Assembly: GCF_004193775.1 (NCBI RefSeq)
Contig: NC_041005.1
Span: 622,501-686,500, forward strand
Direction of reading: 5' to 3'
DNA length: 64,000 nucleotides
Source of the DNA: Glycine soja
Lineage: Eukaryota > Streptophyta > Magnoliopsida > Fabales > Fabaceae
This document shows, piece after piece, positions 13,901-26,500 of this stretch. Below the pieces are notes generated by a model, which was given only the letters and a program-made list of their open reading frames with translations, did no database searches and had not been told where the DNA came from. The position numbers and the translations under genes are program-made. Position 1 is the stretch's first letter; each line of letters begins with the position of its first letter.

Positions 13901-16409
13901 ATTAGATTTACAAGAAAGTAGAAACTGAAAACAACAAATGTGTGGCTCCGTACAAGCTGAAGCGTGCATCACGTCGGGGATCTATTGATCAAACCTGCTC
14001 TTTTTCGCCTGTCACGCTAACTATTTATCATACTTTGAACGTGATACTTAGTTTAATTTAAGTAAAAAGAATTTATATTTTTTAAACATGTGATCTTATA
14101 TATTGAAAAAATATTTATAGATCATTCCGCTTTTTAATCATAATATTATTTCAAAAAGTTAATCTCTTACATGTTAAATAGATAGATATTTTATCTTTAA
14201 AGAAAGAGTTATAAAATTAATTTGATGAGGAAGAAAGAAAGAAATAAAATAATAATAATAATTTTAAATTGTTCCATTAACAAAAAAAAAATATCTGTAT
14301 CACCAAAAACAAAAATTTAACATCTAACAACTAATATTGGGAATGGAAATAACTTTGTCAGGGGAAATTAATATCCATGTTTTGAACTTTTTATACCTAT
14401 TAGATTAATAAATATTGTTAAAAAAAAAGAAATTAGTCTCATTTTAACATGTGTTATTGTTGCCTCATTAAGACCATGGCTTAAAATGTGTAGAGAGAAT
14501 GGAATTTTTTTTCTCTCTAACACTGACAATTCATACCAATTTTTTCTTTCTTTCTGAGAGTTCTTCCTTATGGAGTTCTAGTTAAATTTCTCTATGTGTA
14601 AGTTACTCTGAAATCAATAAATTTCTGATAATATATGAATTACATAGATTAGCCAAAGTTAGAGTACACCTGCAAATAAATTATATAAGCATCAAAATCA
14701 TATCTAAGACATAATTTAGTTCGGTATAGGGTATTACTAAATATTTTGGAATTTATTTATTAATGAAGAGAACATATAATTTTACCTATTGATAAACATA
14801 GTATTAAAAATAAAAAAATAATAAGTTATATTAACATTTCTCCCAAATTTATAAATAAGACTCTAATAATCATATTAGTAAAAATATTTTTAAATTATTG
14901 ACCAAATAAAGATTATTTTTTGGATGAATTTTACAATAATCATCACAAAATTTAACAAATTTATTATATATAACAATATATTGCTAAATGACATTTAGGG
15001 AAATATATTCACAATCAATAAAGTTTAACTCAATTATTGAATAGGTGAGTGATTATAAGCTGGATATATGTCTTTGATTTCAATAAATAAAAAAATATTC
15101 ACATTAAAGTCAATTCTATAAATACTAGAAGTATTAATTTCTCTGTCTGTTTGGGTCCCTAGTCGCTTTGCAGGAATAGTCGATTTGGTTGGGACAATAA
15201 CATAACGAAATTGACCTTCTAGCTACCAGTTACCGTGTTTCAAGAGGTTTAATTACTAATTAAGCATCCGTTCATGAATCCATGCAAAAGTAAAATTAAG
15301 CCTATAAAGAGGCTTTAGCAAAGCTTGAGTTCCATCACTTCCACGTCTTGGTGCGTAAATTACGTTGTTCCTTCCTGCATTGCTCTGATGCCACGTGCAG
15401 GCTCACTATATATATCGTAACAGATAATTTAAGGTTTAAGCGGCAAATGCATTTTTTTATTTATATATTTTGCTTCTTTCTTTTCGGCCTTACATAATAT
15501 TTACGGATTTTTTAAAATGTAAAAAGTGCCTCTATTATAAACAAACGAATTCATGTATTTTAAAAATAATAAAATAAAATATATATTCTCATTATTAATA
15601 ATAAATATTTTATTATGAAAAATAAGTAAAAATATATATTTTCAAATTTATTAAAAATCATAAAATGTAAGGAGGTTAATTTAATGATTTGAGTTTAATG
15701 TAATTCTTTATAATAAAGTGAGTTTTTTCGTCTTTATAATTTATATTTTAATTTTTTTTTGTCTTTATAGTTTAAAAATAAGTTTTTTACTTCTTATTAT
15801 TTTTTAGTCTCTATAATTTATAATATTTTTAGTTCTTATAATTTATATTTTAATTATTTTTTAATCCTTATTATAAAAAATATAAAAATAATTAATTATA
15901 ATTTAGTTATAAATTATTAATTATTTTTTTATTACAAATTATCTTACGATAAATTAATTAAGAATTACTTGTTAATATTTTTGTAGTTGATTGTGATTAA
16001 TAATATTACTTATATTTTAATAATAAAAACTAAAAGAGAATTAAAGTATAAAATATAGAAACGGAAAAAATTATTTTTAAATTATAGAGATTAAAAGAGA
16101 TTTAAAATGTAAATTATAAAAATTAAAAAGATTATTTTTAGAACTAACAGAAAATTAAAATGTTAAACTATAAATATGGGGTGAGTAATCAAAATTTTCT
16201 TTTTATCAAAGTTCCAAGAGTTTCGAACATGATGGTGCACGTTGAAGTCCAAGATTCGTAATTGATTGGCTAGAAGTTCATTAAGTTGAAAAGGTACAAG
16301 TAATAATCATCATTAAAAATAGTGTCCAAGACTATATAAACCACAAACACAATTTAGACAAATTAATGTTGGATCCTTGGGTTACTGTAGCATGTGTGGC
16401 AAGATGATC
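10911..16409. other. Long AT-rich intergenic region
   Basis: About 5.5 kb between the kinesin promoter and the aldolase 3' end. It is extremely AT-rich with homopolymer runs and a short TA run near 11965. No conserved protein reading was found on either strand; the ORF at 13583-13813 is AT-biased and resembles nothing I know. A loose foldback lies at its right end (15700-16190). Confidence 0.6.
15700..16190. mobile_element. Diverged foldback (MITE-like) 3' of aldolase
   Basis: The left half repeats 'tttataatttatattttaatt' type words with gtctttatag. The right half carries the complementary 'taaattataaaaattaaa' and 'ctataaatatgg' words. Arms of about 200 bp pair loosely around a centre near 15930. 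The very low complexity makes the boundaries uncertain. Confidence 0.45.
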
Positions 16410-18274
16410 TTAGTAGGAGTAACCTTTGACGAACATTCCCCGAGTGGCTTCCTCAGATTCACCCTCGGCAGTGTACTTTCCAAGCTGAGCGAGTGAGTTG
16501 GACTTGGCACGGAAAAGGAGTGCATCTTGAGCAGCCTTCACGTTCTCAGGGAGTCCACCCCATGTCTTCAAGCAGGTGTTTTGGAGAGCTCTGGCGTAGG
16601 AGAAGGACACGTGCCATGGGTTTGGAGACTGGTTCATAGCATTCAAGTTCAAGGTTGCTTCAACCTCAGATTGTCCGCCAGACAGAAACTGCACAACACA
16701 ACAACTTTGGTCATTACCATGGTTAATTGTTTGTTTGCAGTAACAAGGAATGTCTTACGTACCATGATTCCAGGGACAGCAGGTGGGATTCTCCTGTGAA
16801 GGAGCTTGAGGGTGTAATCAGCAACTTGCTGAGGAGTGGCCTTGTCCTTGGACTCGGCTCCTGGAGTAACCATGCTAGGCTTGAGGAGAATACCTTCCAA
16901 CAGGACATTGTTCTCAGCCAGGTACAAGAATACCTCTGACCACACCTTTTGGGCTACTTCGAATGTCCTGTCAATCCCATGCTCACCATCAAGCAAGATC
17001 TCTGGCTCCACAATTGGGACCAACCCGTTCTCCTAATTCATTAATCCCATTAGATGCAATAAACAAAATCACTCATAGTTACTTGCATAATATTTCTTAC
17101 CTGTGAAATTGCAGCATAGCGAGCTAGACCCCAGGCAGCTTCCTTCACTGCCAGAGCAGAGGGACCGTTGGGGATGCTCACAACAGTACGCCTATAGTTT
17201 AAATATAAAATTAATAGGCATCAATGGATATTCTGATTTTTGTGGAGATACACACACACACTCACCATTTGGCGAAACGGGCACCTTGCTGGTAGTATGC
17301 AGCTGAGCGAGACGCAAGACCATCAAGACCTTGGCACCATGACTCATCGTTCGAACCAGCTAGGGGCACCAAACCCTATTGTTTACAGTACATGAAATGA
17401 AATCACGTGTTAACATTCATACGCTTTCATATATTATAGAAAGATTTTACTTGTTTGGCCCATAAAAGATTCTACGTACATGTTGTAATTAATTGGCTGT
17501 TTAATGAACCTTATATAATCAATTTACTGCACCTACCAAACAATCTTTTCATTTTTGCTTGTAAAAAATTTCTATTCTTGTAGTGGCTGGAGTCTTCAAA
17601 TTTCATTTTCATCACTCCTCATTAAAAAAAAAAAAAAATGCTAGTTGAAGTTGGAAGAGTGGAGAGTAATATTAATTGGGAGGCTTACCTTGTCGACCTT
17701 GATACCGGGAACAATGTTTTGGTCAACAAGTACGTCGACGATCTTCCTTCCATCGACAGTGGATTGGTAGAGAGTTTCCTCAAAGAGAATGGCACCAGAG
17801 ATGTATTCACCAAGACCAGGTACTGTCACAAGTAGGGTACGGTATGCCTGCCGATTAGCTTCTGTGTTCTCTAACCCAATAGATGCCAAACGCTTCCCGC
17901 AGGTTGCATTTGACTCATCCATCGCCAAAATACCACGCCCCGGTGAGGCCACTGTTTTCTGCACTCACATAATCAAACCATATTACAAATTAGTGGAACT
18001 AAATTGAATTTCATTAATAGATTTACAATAACTTAACCAATTGAGTTATAGACACCCTTGGCATTTAATTATGGTTGTTAGTAGTATAAATAGGCTAATA
18101 ACATACGGCGGTTTTGACGAGCTCGTCAGCATAGGAAGCAGCTTTGATGGTGAGAGCTGATGCTGAGGAAGGGTTGCATCTCACGAGAAGTTGGCGAAGG
18201 GTCTGGCCTTTGACCCACTCGCACTTGTCAAGAACAGGAGATGACTTGAGAAGAGTAGCAGAAGCAGAGGCCAT
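16410..18274 (-). CDS. Plastid fructose-bisphosphate aldolase (class I), 395 aa, 6 exons
   Basis: Class I aldolase cleaving or condensing fructose-1,6-bisphosphate and sedoheptulose-1,7-bisphosphate in the chloroplast stroma (Calvin cycle). Exons: 18107-18274, 17689-17958, 17266-17375, 17101-17191, 16763-17032, 16410-16688. The sum is 1188 nt in frame. A transit peptide of about 46 aa ([20 protein letters not shown] onward) precedes the mature part near [12 protein letters not shown]. Diagnostic blocks are [44 protein letters not shown], the Schiff-base lysine in [10 protein letters not shown] (K264) and MFLSGGQSE. The C-terminus GMFVKGYSY is the plastid type; the terminal Tyr is catalytic in this family. 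Length matches Arabidopsis plastid FBA (about 395-399 aa). The start at 18274 is preferred because a TATA box lies at 18341-18347; the frame stays open upstream, but that part would be promoter. Confidence 0.97.
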
Positions 18275-18289
18275 TGTTGAATCTTTAAT

Positions 18290-18420
18290 CTTATCCCCGC
18301 CAAGCAACCTTTCCACCACACATGAATTCCCTCTCTCTGCATTTATAACTCTCCAAGTGATGTTTCGTCTGAGGCTGAGCTCACCCCGCGTCTCCTCGCT
18401 TGACACGTGGATGATAATAC
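18290..18420 (-). promoter_or_regulatory. Aldolase core promoter: TATA box, G-box, I-box-like GATAA motifs
   Basis: On the minus strand a TATAAAT lies at 18341-18347, 67 bp before the ATG. A palindromic G-box CACGTG lies at 18404-18409. GATAA/GATAAG (I-box core) words occur at 18413-18417 and 18290-18295. Paired G-box and I-box elements are known in light-regulated photosynthesis promoters, so light control is a reasonable inference. The 18290 motif would fall in the leader. Confidence 0.55.
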
Positions 18421-19218
18421 ATGGTTTTTTTCTAACCTCCAAACACCAAGATATCAATAATTTCAAACCTATGTCCCAGAGGATACAAAACTAACTAATG
18501 AGGTTACAATTGGCCTAGCTGCTAGCTGTTTGATTCAGTGACAGGATCTGCTCCCTATCATTCCTTATCAATCCCTCCCATGCCAAAAGGCACTTACACT
18601 GCTCCGCTGGTTTAAATGCATTCCAGAAATACCAAGTTGCTTTGCTTCATACCATAAATATTTTAGTAAGAGAATGACAATTGTTGGTTAGTTGGAGTTT
18701 TTTTTTGGCTTTTTACCAATAGTTATAAAATGTTTCTTTAATATATTTGGTATAAAATTTTAAATGAAAGAAAAAGTAAAAATAAAGTGTTTTTTTTAAT
18801 TATTAATTATTAACGAAACAGCTGAACTAAACGTATCCATTTCAAGCCTTTTTCATCTTGGAAGATGTTTCTTGAGTGTCAATAGAAATCAAGATTGTTT
18901 TTCCTCTACTCTAGACTCTAGAGGATCCCAATTCGCTATAAAGATTTGAAGAACACACGAATAATAGAAAGTGCTGTGTGGCTATAGGAAAGCTTAAGAG
19001 ATCGTGATATTGCTCTAGCCCTTACTTGACGATCAAAGCTGCATATCTTCACATTTTTTTTCCTTTACCGTTTAACTCAAAATCAGTCAAAACACTCTCG
19101 GGTTAGGGAGGGAGGGATGCTCGATCCAATTTCTCGTTTTCCATTTTTGGTATTACAAAATTCCATATTCCATCCCATAAATAGTAGGCCCACTAAAAGA
19201 AGCCCAACTTTACTCCTT
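18421..19218. other. Upstream region of the aldolase gene
   Basis: Distal promoter and spacer without a recognised gene. A 16-nt word identical to a cloning polylinker lies at 18914-18929 (see findings). Confidence 0.4.
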
Positions 19219-20095
19219 TTTGGTCCCAAAGGCACTTGCTATTACACCCCCGTACTATCTTTCTACCTCTCAATTGCCCATTATACTCTATTTGTTAAAA
19301 AAGTACACCCATTTTGCTTTCTGAAAATATATTTCCAAAATTACATATACCTATTATGAAAATGTATCTTCGAAACTATAATTTATAGTTTCTGAGGTAT
19401 ACTTCTGGAATAAGTATATATTTTTCAATAAAATATCACTTAAGAATTAAGATGGTTTACAAGAAATAAAAAAAATTTATGATTAACACTTATCTTATAC
19501 CCATATTTATTAGTTTTATTTTCATCTTATCATTAGTGTTCTTTAAATTCTATCTAAAATCTTATTTTTATTATTCTTTAAACCCTATTTTTAAACTATC
19601 TTCACTATATATTCATTATATAATATTATGTTTTCATCATTATTATATACTATTTTGTTTTTTCCTTCATGTGACAATACGTTTCAAGATACGTTTATCA
19701 CTAACTTCATGTGGCACTTAAAGGAAACAAACCATCGTCAAAAGCTTTTCTTTGTAATTAAGGTGTATAATATATTAAGTTAGTGATGAATGTATCTTGA
19801 AACACAGTGTCACATGAAGGAAAACACAAAATATTGTATAATAATAATGAAAATGTTTACCATCTTAATTCTCAAGTGATATTTTGAAAGTATATCTCTA
19901 GAACTGTGAATCATGATTTTTGGAGATATATTTCTGAAATAAGTATATGTAATTCCAGAAATACATTTCCAAAAAGCGAAAGGGATGTACTTCTTTAAGA
20001 AAAAGGGTATAATGAATAATTGAAAGGAAAAAAGAGGGATATGGAGGTGTTCATAGTAAAAATGGTATGTAAATAGCAAGAGCCGTCCCAAATAC
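19219..20095. mobile_element. Large nested foldback element (about 0.88 kb)
   Basis: The two halves are inverted copies. For example gtcccaaaggcacttgctatt near 19222 matches the complement of aatagcaagagccgtccca ending near 20091, and taagaattaagatggtttac near 19440 matches the complement of gtttaccatcttaattctca near 19856. An inner pair (tccttcatgtgacaatacgt near 19662 against acagtgtcacatgaagga near 19803) closes the fold around 19735. The left arm holds about 160 bp of extra AT-rich sequence (about 19480-19640) missing from the right arm. No transposase was seen. The small membrane-like ORFs inside are AT-bias artefacts. Confidence 0.8.
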
Positions 20096-20752
20096 AGGTA
20101 CAGACTCAAATTAAATATTGGATCCAATCCATGCCCATATCTTTACTCCGTGAGGCACAAGATTATTTAATTTTTTTTTTAATAATACTAGACTATATGT
20201 CATATAAAAATTAATGAGAATCATAACGATCTCAAACCATCTAATAATTTATTGTAAGAAACCCTGGTGATTTTTATTTTTCTTCCGAACATCATGTCTG
20301 GGTTTAATTTGCACCTTGAGTAGCATAAAGCATACCTGAATGAGGATTCATGGCTTCTATTAGTTGGTCTAGCGCTTCATCCAACTTACCAGGAAAATCA
20401 TTAAGAAAAATTAATTGGCAGACTAAAAGGTTGTTCAAGAAGCATTATTGAGATACTTTTATTAATTGCAACAATTACTAAATCCCGAAGTTTTCGCCAT
20501 CTTTCAGTCAATTGTAAGTCAAAAAGCACAAAGGAAACCCCCTCTCCCTTTCCCCCTTTTTCCCAATCATATCTCAATTATATAATTTTAGATGTTTACA
20601 TGAAATGGAACCTAAAAGCCAAATGCCACAAAAAAAAAAGGGTGTGCCAAATGCTTAGAGACAATGGTACCTAACTTAAGGCAACAAACAAGAGGCAAAA
20701 AACCTCTGTCTCATGCTCTCTCGCAACAACCAACCCTCCAAAAAAAATATAA
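20096..20752. other. Intergenic spacer
   Basis: AT-rich spacer between the foldback and the next MITE. Nothing further was recognised. Confidence 0.5.
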
Positions 20753-21149
20753 GGGGATGCTTGGTTTGGATATTTTCTTTTTCATTTTTACTAGAAATAA
20801 AAATGACGATGGAAATGCATTTAGTTGGATTTCTATTTTCATTTTTGATCAAAATATTTTTCCAAACGAATCAAAAACTGGAAACAATAAAATCTTATTT
20901 TCAATGTTTTCAGTTTGAAACCAGTAACCTCATTCTGGGTAAAATGAAAACGTGGTGACAAGAAATATAATTTTAAGCAAATCTAAAAATACATTTCTTT
21001 TTGAAAACGCATTTTTAGTGTTTTTATTTTTTGAAAGCAGAAAACAAGAAGTCAAATCAAATATGTTTTCAGAATTTTAATCTTTTGAAAATGAAAATAG
21101 TTTTCAGAAAATGAAAACAGAAAATAAAAATACAAACCAAACACACCAT
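20753..21149. mobile_element. MITE with 'tttggtttg' termini
   Basis: The left end ggggatgcttggtttgg (20753) and right end caaaccaaacacacc (to about 21147) are inverted repeats. The interior is built from repeated 'ttttcattttc' and 'gaaaatgaaaa' words that pair inward. It is about 400 bp with no coding capacity. The superfamily is uncertain (hAT- or Mutator-like). Confidence 0.65.
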
Positions 21150-22949
21150 AAATTAACACGAATCAGATACAAATTGAAAATTGCAAACCCTATGTTACAT
21201 AATAGAAACAATGATTAATGGACAAAAAATATTACGTTCATCTCCATGAAGGCATTTTCTCAATTTAGGTGAAGTTATCACAATAGAAACAATGATTCAT
21301 ATCAAACACAAATGAAATCATAGGATTAAACCCTTAGCGTTAACATTAATGAAAAATAATTAAGTGAATAAAGAGATAAAAATATCTTCAATAAAAGATC
21401 AAAATTTATAATTTTAGTTAATTTTTTTTGTGAACTCTGCATTGTCACGTGACTTTAAATATCTGTCTAATTTTTTAATCCAATTAAATATCAAATTTTA
21501 TGATTTTAAATTACTTTTTATAGTTTCCACGAGGAATTACCTTTTAATATTTATTAGAACAATAAAAGAATAAGTCTATACTGAAAGGTTGGATTAATTT
21601 TTTTATTCGCATGCTAATCTTAAAATATTCTTCTACAAGAAGGGTCTTGTCATGGTGGAGATCAAATCCCTTCCTCTAAAAGCAAATCTTAACAAGATGA
21701 GTTCTTGTATTTAAGATCAATGTGTAATAACACCTATTAAAAATGTACTAAGAAAAGAATAACTTTGAAATAATAATACAAATAACTAGTAGATTTAATG
21801 TGATTAACTGTTTTTCAAATTAATTAAAATTATCTTATAATTAAAGACGAAAACAGAAAAAAAAATTTAATTGTTTGAATTAGAATGTTAATAGTATCAA
21901 TTCTCAAGTAACACTGGGTATGCCTTTGGTGCCAAGTTCACGAGTTGTGTGACCTTAATTGCATCAACAATTAACATGCATCCCGGTCAGAGGGTCAGTG
22001 GCCATTGGTGTTCTTGTGAAGCATCACCTAGCCCTGAAAAAGTGTTATATATAATTAATGAGAACAGCATGCGGAATGCGGCGGGAAGGCAAACCCAGAA
22101 ATATATAGCGGAGGTCGTGAGACCAATTAATATGGGTTGGTGAAAAATAACATTGGTAATGGTAGGTGTTGCTGTGGTGGTTGAAATACTAGTACTAATC
22201 ACTCTCCAACTGCTACACAAATAGTAGTAATACCTCCCGCAACATGATCATTTTCCTTTTTCAACCACCAGTGAATCGTCGTACATATAATTTGTCCCAT
22301 GATTTAAGTCAGTAACGGTGGCAGGGTTACGCTTTGGCAAATTCAATGCTCTCCTGCTTGATCCTTCCACCATTTAAGTAGCCAGCGGCACCGTTTAATT
22401 TTGGGCAGGTTGCAATATTTGCAAATGAGATGAATTCCCACATAATAATAGACTAGTTAGGAAACCAAAATCCCCCTATTACTGGCTGATTCAAGAATCA
22501 AGTCACTCTGATTCTAGTAAATCGTTCAAATATGACTCCATGGTGTGGTGATATGAACACTATATCTTTCCATTTTGAATAAGATCCGTAGTGGATTCTG
22601 ATTGCCCGACAACTTATCACGAAAAAAAATGAATCTTTTCTTGATTACGATTCTTGCCTCCCTCCGGTGGTTTGAAGACCTTCATTCTCAATCAAAGAAA
22701 AAATCTCTAAGTTTTCCTAGCTTGAACATTACCAATACTTAAATATACTGGTTACCAGTCTCTTATAATTATATATATACCTTGAAAGGCTTAGCAACCA
22801 ATATAGAAATGGTAGCCAAAAGCATGGGATAACGTAGCGTATAAATCGCAATATATATATATATATTTAATTGCAAAATGAAAACAGTGCGCGTGTTTAG
22901 TGAGGTATACATACACAGATTTTATCATTTATAAATTTAATTATAGACA
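21150..22949. other. Intergenic region with a small open frame
   Basis: Mostly AT-rich sequence with no recognised gene. GC rises at 21960-22420, where a 38-codon minus-strand frame (22327-22443) reads like real protein (see findings). A TA microsatellite lies at about 22850-22867. Confidence 0.4.
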
Positions 22950-23195
22950 AATTTTTTCTAAGAGCACTTATATTAGAAGAAAAATAACAACATAAAATAA
23001 AAAAAATACTTTTTCATAAACTAAAATTAATTTATACGTAAATTAGTTAATAAATTCTTTTCATATTAACTTTTTTTCAGAATTTATTTTTAACTTGTGG
23101 ATAAGTTAATTTATCTTATGAAAAAGGTTTTCCTTTTTTTCTTTTTATTTTGTTTTCTTATAGTTACAGATAGAAAAGTTTATTCAAACAAGGCC
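22950..23195. mobile_element. MITE of a family also seen near 31.3, 48.3 and 52.1 kb
   Basis: The left end gacaaattttttctaagagcactta and right end ttattcaaacaaggcc pair as inverted repeats. The interior carries the family words 'tttttcataaactaaaattaa' and 'cttatgaaaaagg'. About 246 bp, without an ORF, in the 3' flank of the endoglucanase gene. Confidence 0.55.
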
Positions 23196-23591
23196 TAAAT
23201 CTTTTATTAAATTCACGACAAAGGAAACCACACATTTGATTTTCCAAATAATTATGATCAAGAATGATACACACAATATGATGTGTTGAGTAAAAAAGAA
23301 AAAAAGAAAGAAAGAAAAATCCACACTATGGCAATCTCACTCATATTTCTTGGCCAAAGCAAGAAAAAAAAAAAAAAACCTTGTTGTAATCGAGCTTTTT
23401 GCTCTTCACGCTTCCCAGTGAAAAAGATACGAACAATTTCTGGGACTTGAAACTCTGTAGCATTCCTCCTACGTATCCAACACAGAGCAAACCTCTTCAC
23501 TCTTGCTTTTTCTCAAGATGAGAGACATCTTTTCTGTAGTATATATATGTTTTTTATTTACAAAAAGCTGTACGCCAATTATAGTAACTAA
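23196..23591. other. 3' flank of endoglucanase gene
   Basis: Includes the probable 3' UTR of the minus-strand GH9 gene. A homopolymer A run lies near 23365-23380. No other feature was seen. Confidence 0.5.
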
Positions 23592-26500
23592 TCAAGGGTT
23601 GGGATTGGCAACAAAGTATGCTAAAATCCCAACAAATGGTGCATTAATGTATGTGGTTGGTTCGGACTTCCTAAAATCAGCCCTATCATCCTCATACACA
23701 TCATCTTCTCCGGGTCCTCCCACAATGGCTCCCACGAGAACATTAGGATTAGGATTGCTTGAGTTGAAGTAGATTGAGCCTTCTTTGCAGGCAATGAACT
23801 GAGGATGGTCCTTAATAGAGGGTAAAGAGGAGCCACGATGGTGAATATGTTGCGGATACTTGTTGCTGTAGCCAACCATGTAGGACATACGCATTGGGTT
23901 ATCTCCCAAAATGTAATCAACTTGCTTCTTAGCATGCTGGCGAAGTGTTTGTGCGTTAACATAGATGTTCCCACAATTTATGGTTTGCGAAGTGCGAGAT
24001 AGGTAATTGGCGTAAACCAATTCAAGGAAAGCAATTGAAGTTGCATGTTGCAAGTTGCTGCCCCCAGGCCTGTATATGAGTCCACCGGGAGTGTACTCTA
24101 TATGTGAACTTGATGTTTCGGGTATGAGTGTGCACAGAAAGCTCTCTGCTGAAGTCTTGTAGGATTCAAGAGACATTACGTTTCCATCTAGAACTTCCTA
24201 AAAATGGTAAATTTTGTTAGGAAAATGATTATTAATTCATACCCCCTTCAATTTGTATGCGAAAATTATGTGATGATATATATGGTCACTTAATTTCAAT
24301 ATTGATTCAATTGATGATCATAAGAGGGAAAATATATGGGAGGCTGACCTTGGAGACAAGAACATTAAGGCCAGCATGTTTGTTGTCCCAACCAAACTCA
24401 TTTATATTGTCTTCAGCACCAAGGGTTTTACCATTGCTTTGAATGTAGTTGAGGAAATTTTCATCCTGAGTGGCCCTCCTTAGCCATGCGGCTCCCCATA
24501 ACAATTCGTCCTGTTAATGTAAAGTAAATGACAATTGACGTGTCAAATCGAAGTGATTCCAAGTACACAAATTGCCACAATAATGAACTCTTTCTGACAC
24601 ATAATTACATAATGTATATTGCTTACAAATAATATAATGTTTGTCCAATATAGTTTGATGCTGATTGAAAAATCTATAGTCACATGTGTTACTTTGAGAC
24701 GGACCCTAAGATTCTCGTGACCCATGTAAATTTAACTCTTTCATTAATGAGTCATGCTCATGTGAATGGGATAATATCAGGATGGAAACAAGTATTTTTA
24801 AATCTTCTTAAGTAGTCTCTTAATAACTTTTTAATTATTAAATAAAGAAAATGTTAAAATATTTTAAAAGTTAAATATATTTAGTTTTTAAGTTAATCTC
24901 ATTTTTCTAAAATTATTAAAAACCATAGGTCTATCTAAAGTAAAACCAACAACTTAAAAATTATAGGTCTATCTAAAGTAAAAAACCATCATAAATTTAA
25001 TCCAATATTTCTAGTTAAATGCTAAGATCTTTTTACCATAAACAAAAGTTCACCTTAGACACTTCCTATAGGTCCATATCTAAAGTAAAAACCAACAAAT
25101 TAACATGGTATAATTGAATTTTGCATGATATATGGCTTCGTCTTTAGTTGTCAGCTCAGTCTTTTACTAGTACTAATATTATGTAAAGGCAATATCATTG
25201 TGAATTGACCATATATCCTTTTCAACGTCTCATGCATTGAAACTTAAAAACAGTATCCTTTAAGGCTTTTATTAAAGTCCATTGCATCTAAAAGGAAAAA
25301 AAGCAATCCCAAGTGAATTAATTACCTGATAACCATCGAAGTCACAATAATATGGGCAAACACCACTCCTAACATCAGCATTGTCACTGTAGGCACCCCT
25401 ATAGGTATCTGCAAATTGAAAGGCCTTAGCAGCATTTCGAAGCAAAGTGTCTGAATAAGCAGGATCCGATGAACGAAAAGCCATTGATGCAGCAGCTAGT
25501 GCCGCAGCAGTTTCACCAGCTACATCTGAAGCTGGGTTTGGTGCATCAACAGCATACACTGTCCTGCTTGTGTCCATGTCCTCAGGCCTTTCCCAACAAT
25601 TGTGGTCCGAGATTGGATCACCCACCTACATAAATTATTATTTTTATTAGTTGGTGCTTTAACCTAACTACTGATTTAAAGATATTGGTTAATTTTTTTC
25701 TAAAAAAATTATGTAAATTACAGAAAAACGTAAAAATAATTATAGAGTATAATTTTTCATCTCCAATAATTTTTTAAGATCTTCAACCAATATTTTTTAA
25801 GATACAGATTAATATTTGTCATGGTACGTCGATAACCGGTGCCCTGATTTTAATTATTCGTTAAATGCAACGGGAATTGAACACACTGGGATCCTTGGCG
25901 CGTTGGTCATGTATATTCGTCTGGTTTAGGAATCCAAATGGAAAATAAATGAAATTTCGCATTCTGAAATCATGAGGACAGTTGATATCATAAAGTGATA
26001 AGCCTATGAAACTCACGGACTTCGAATCAAAAGTGGTCCACTCGTGCAAGACCAAAAAGACAAATAATTAGTAGCATAAAACTTTATAGTACTTACTATT
26101 TTCTAATTATAAAAAACGAATTTCAAGAATTTAGTTTAGGAAAAATCTACGTGAAATTTAATTTAATGATAAAAATACTTGAAAATAACTTAAAAAAATG
26201 TATTATGTTTATGTACCCAAAAAAAAAATATCATGTCTAATGAAAAGTAGTTGTATGGCCAGATTATGCCGTAAATTTTTATTTTAATTTCCCCTAAGAG
26301 GACCAATTCCATTTGAAAAAATAGTACTAGTAATGATAATGATTATTAATGAATCCTAATCCAAATTGTAACTAAAACACAATGTCGTTCGTGATTACAG
26401 GCACAGAATTTGACGTTTGCTTCGGTTATCAAAATAACAAAATGGAAAGCCACGTCATGATATGATTAATGAATAAACTGAAACGGGGCATAAATAATTG

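Noticed and set aside
18275..18466. In-frame upstream extension of the aldolase frame (an ATG at 18466)
   Set aside because: The TATA box and G-box lie inside this stretch, and the ATG at 18274 starts a normal plastid transit peptide of family length.
19479..19721. Membrane-protein-like ORF (Phe/Ile/Leu-rich)
   Set aside because: It lies in an AT-rich foldback arm; its hydrophobicity follows from T-rich codons and the frame is not conserved in the other arm.
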